In this document: positions 63,495 through 64,000 of the stretch, in pieces | Position numbering within the stretch: the stretch's first letter is position 1 | Layout: every line of letters begins with the position of its first letter | Assembly (NCBI RefSeq): GCF_009830105.1 | Contig: NZ_WURB01000001.1 | Coordinates: 124,001 to 188,000 of the forward strand | Direction of reading: 5' to 3' | From: Microvirga makkahensis | GTDB taxonomy: Bacteria > Pseudomonadota > Alphaproteobacteria > Rhizobiales > Beijerinckiaceae | Length of the DNA: 64,000 nucleotides | The notes under the pieces: generated by a model | Seen by the model: the letters and a program-made list of their open reading frames with translations, nothing else | Database searches by the model: none | What the model was told of the DNA's origin: nothing | Made by a program: the position numbers and the translations under genes

Positions 63495-64000
63495 CCGGCA
63501 CGACCGTCGAACCTTCCGCACCATCCGAGCCGCTGCCGCGCACGAGGACGGACTGGCTGCCTCTCCTGCTCGTTCCGGCGCTCGCCCTCCTCGCTCTGCC
63601 CCTGGTCGGCAGCGGCTCCACCTGGGCGACGCTCACCGTCGCTGGTCTTGCCATGGGCATGATGATCTTCCTCATGGCATCCGGCCTCACGCTGGTCTTC
63701 GGCCTCATGGACATCATCAATTTCGGGCACGGAGTCTTCATCTCGCTCGGCGCTTACGCCAGCCTTCTCGTGCTGGGCCCGCTTGCCGGCTGGGCACAGT
63801 CGGATTCGGTGTGGCTGAACCTCGCTCTGCTCCTGTTCTGCATTCTGGCGGCCATGGGTGTTACCGGTACTGTCGGCGCAGTCTTCGAGCGCATCATCGT
63901 ACGGCCGGTCTATGGCAGTCATCTCAAGCAGATCCTCGTCACCATGGGCGGGCTGATCGTGGCCGAACAGGCGATCCACGCGATCTGGGGCGCATCGCCC
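63491..64000 (+). CDS. Branched-chain amino acid-type ABC permease (LivH-like), truncated by window
   Basis: The first 170 residues of a LivH-type permease; the rest lies beyond the window. A hydrophilic tail of about 22 residues is followed by hydrophobic helices and the family segment ASGLTLVFGLMDIINFGHGV, then FISLGAYASLLVLGPLAGWA. EHIVRPVY-like VFERIIVRPVYGSHLKQILV precedes a glycine-rich helix. It overlaps the LivF-type stop by four bases (ATGA). A second permease (LivM type) is expected next. Confidence 0.93.
   Translation, partial: MTGTTVEPSAPSEPLPRTRTDWLPLLLVPALALLALPLVGSGSTWATLTVAGLAMGMMIFLMASGLTLVFGLMDIINFGHGVFISLGAYASLLVLGPLAGWAQSDSVWLNLALLLFCILAAMGVTGTVGAVFERIIVRPVYGSHLKQILVTMGGLIVAEQAIHAIWGASP

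Overview
This window is GC-rich and densely coded, and reads as the chromosome of an alphaproteobacterium of the order Hyphomicrobiales (Rhizobiales). The pointers are CckA, a growth-pole-ring-like giant coiled-coil protein, a one-cysteine DksA, a perfect CtrA-type site, an alphaproteobacterial SOS box and a PlcP-type lipid-remodelling gene. The protein flavour resembles Methylobacteriaceae such as Microvirga, but the genus is an inference. No rRNA, tRNA, CRISPR array, insertion sequence or prophage was seen.

Layout. 1-15.5 kb is housekeeping: the 3' part of icd, a DUF1963 gene, a GFA-type zinc protein, alaS, a secreted PagL-like protein, recA with an SOS box, cckA, a FliO-like gene, dksA and the ycjF/ycjX pair. 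15.5-18.3 kb is less ordinary: a small tandem-repeat protein, a divergent HlyC-like acyltransferase and a secreted hypothetical protein. 18.3-27 kb holds a decayed GNAT gene, sixA, a MoxR ATPase, a Cys/Met-metabolism PLP enzyme, a Kef-type antiporter, a CoxE-like VWA protein and a decayed NUDIX gene. 27-37 kb holds a UspA/ferredoxin pair, the 1560-residue GPR-like protein and a complete Mla-type lipid transport operon (mlaE with fused STAS, mlaF, mlaD, lipoprotein).

37-43 kb holds an enolase-superfamily epimerase, an MFS transporter, a glycosyltransferase and PlcP-like phosphoesterase pair behind a three-unit Pho box, and a DMT transporter with an XRE-cupin regulator. 43-49 kb combines a diheme cytochrome c, cytochrome c', a rhodanese, a frameshifted Kbp-like gene and the urate pathway (PuuD, UraH, PuuE-UraD). 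49-55 kb is an oligopeptide ABC operon with fused ATPases. 55-60.7 kb holds a LigD lacking the ligase domain, PPK2, a tandem UspA protein, an SMP-30 protein, a thioesterase and a second DMT transporter. The window ends inside a branched-chain-amino-acid-type ABC operon.

Several genes are joined by function. CckA lies beside a candidate binding site for CtrA, the regulator it controls. The Pho-controlled PlcP/GT pair would replace phospholipids with glycolipids under phosphate limitation. PuuD, UraH, UraD and PuuE together take urate to allantoate. A family of intergenic palindromic repeats sits in at least four gaps, with a fifth partial copy, and several neighbouring genes are visibly decayed.
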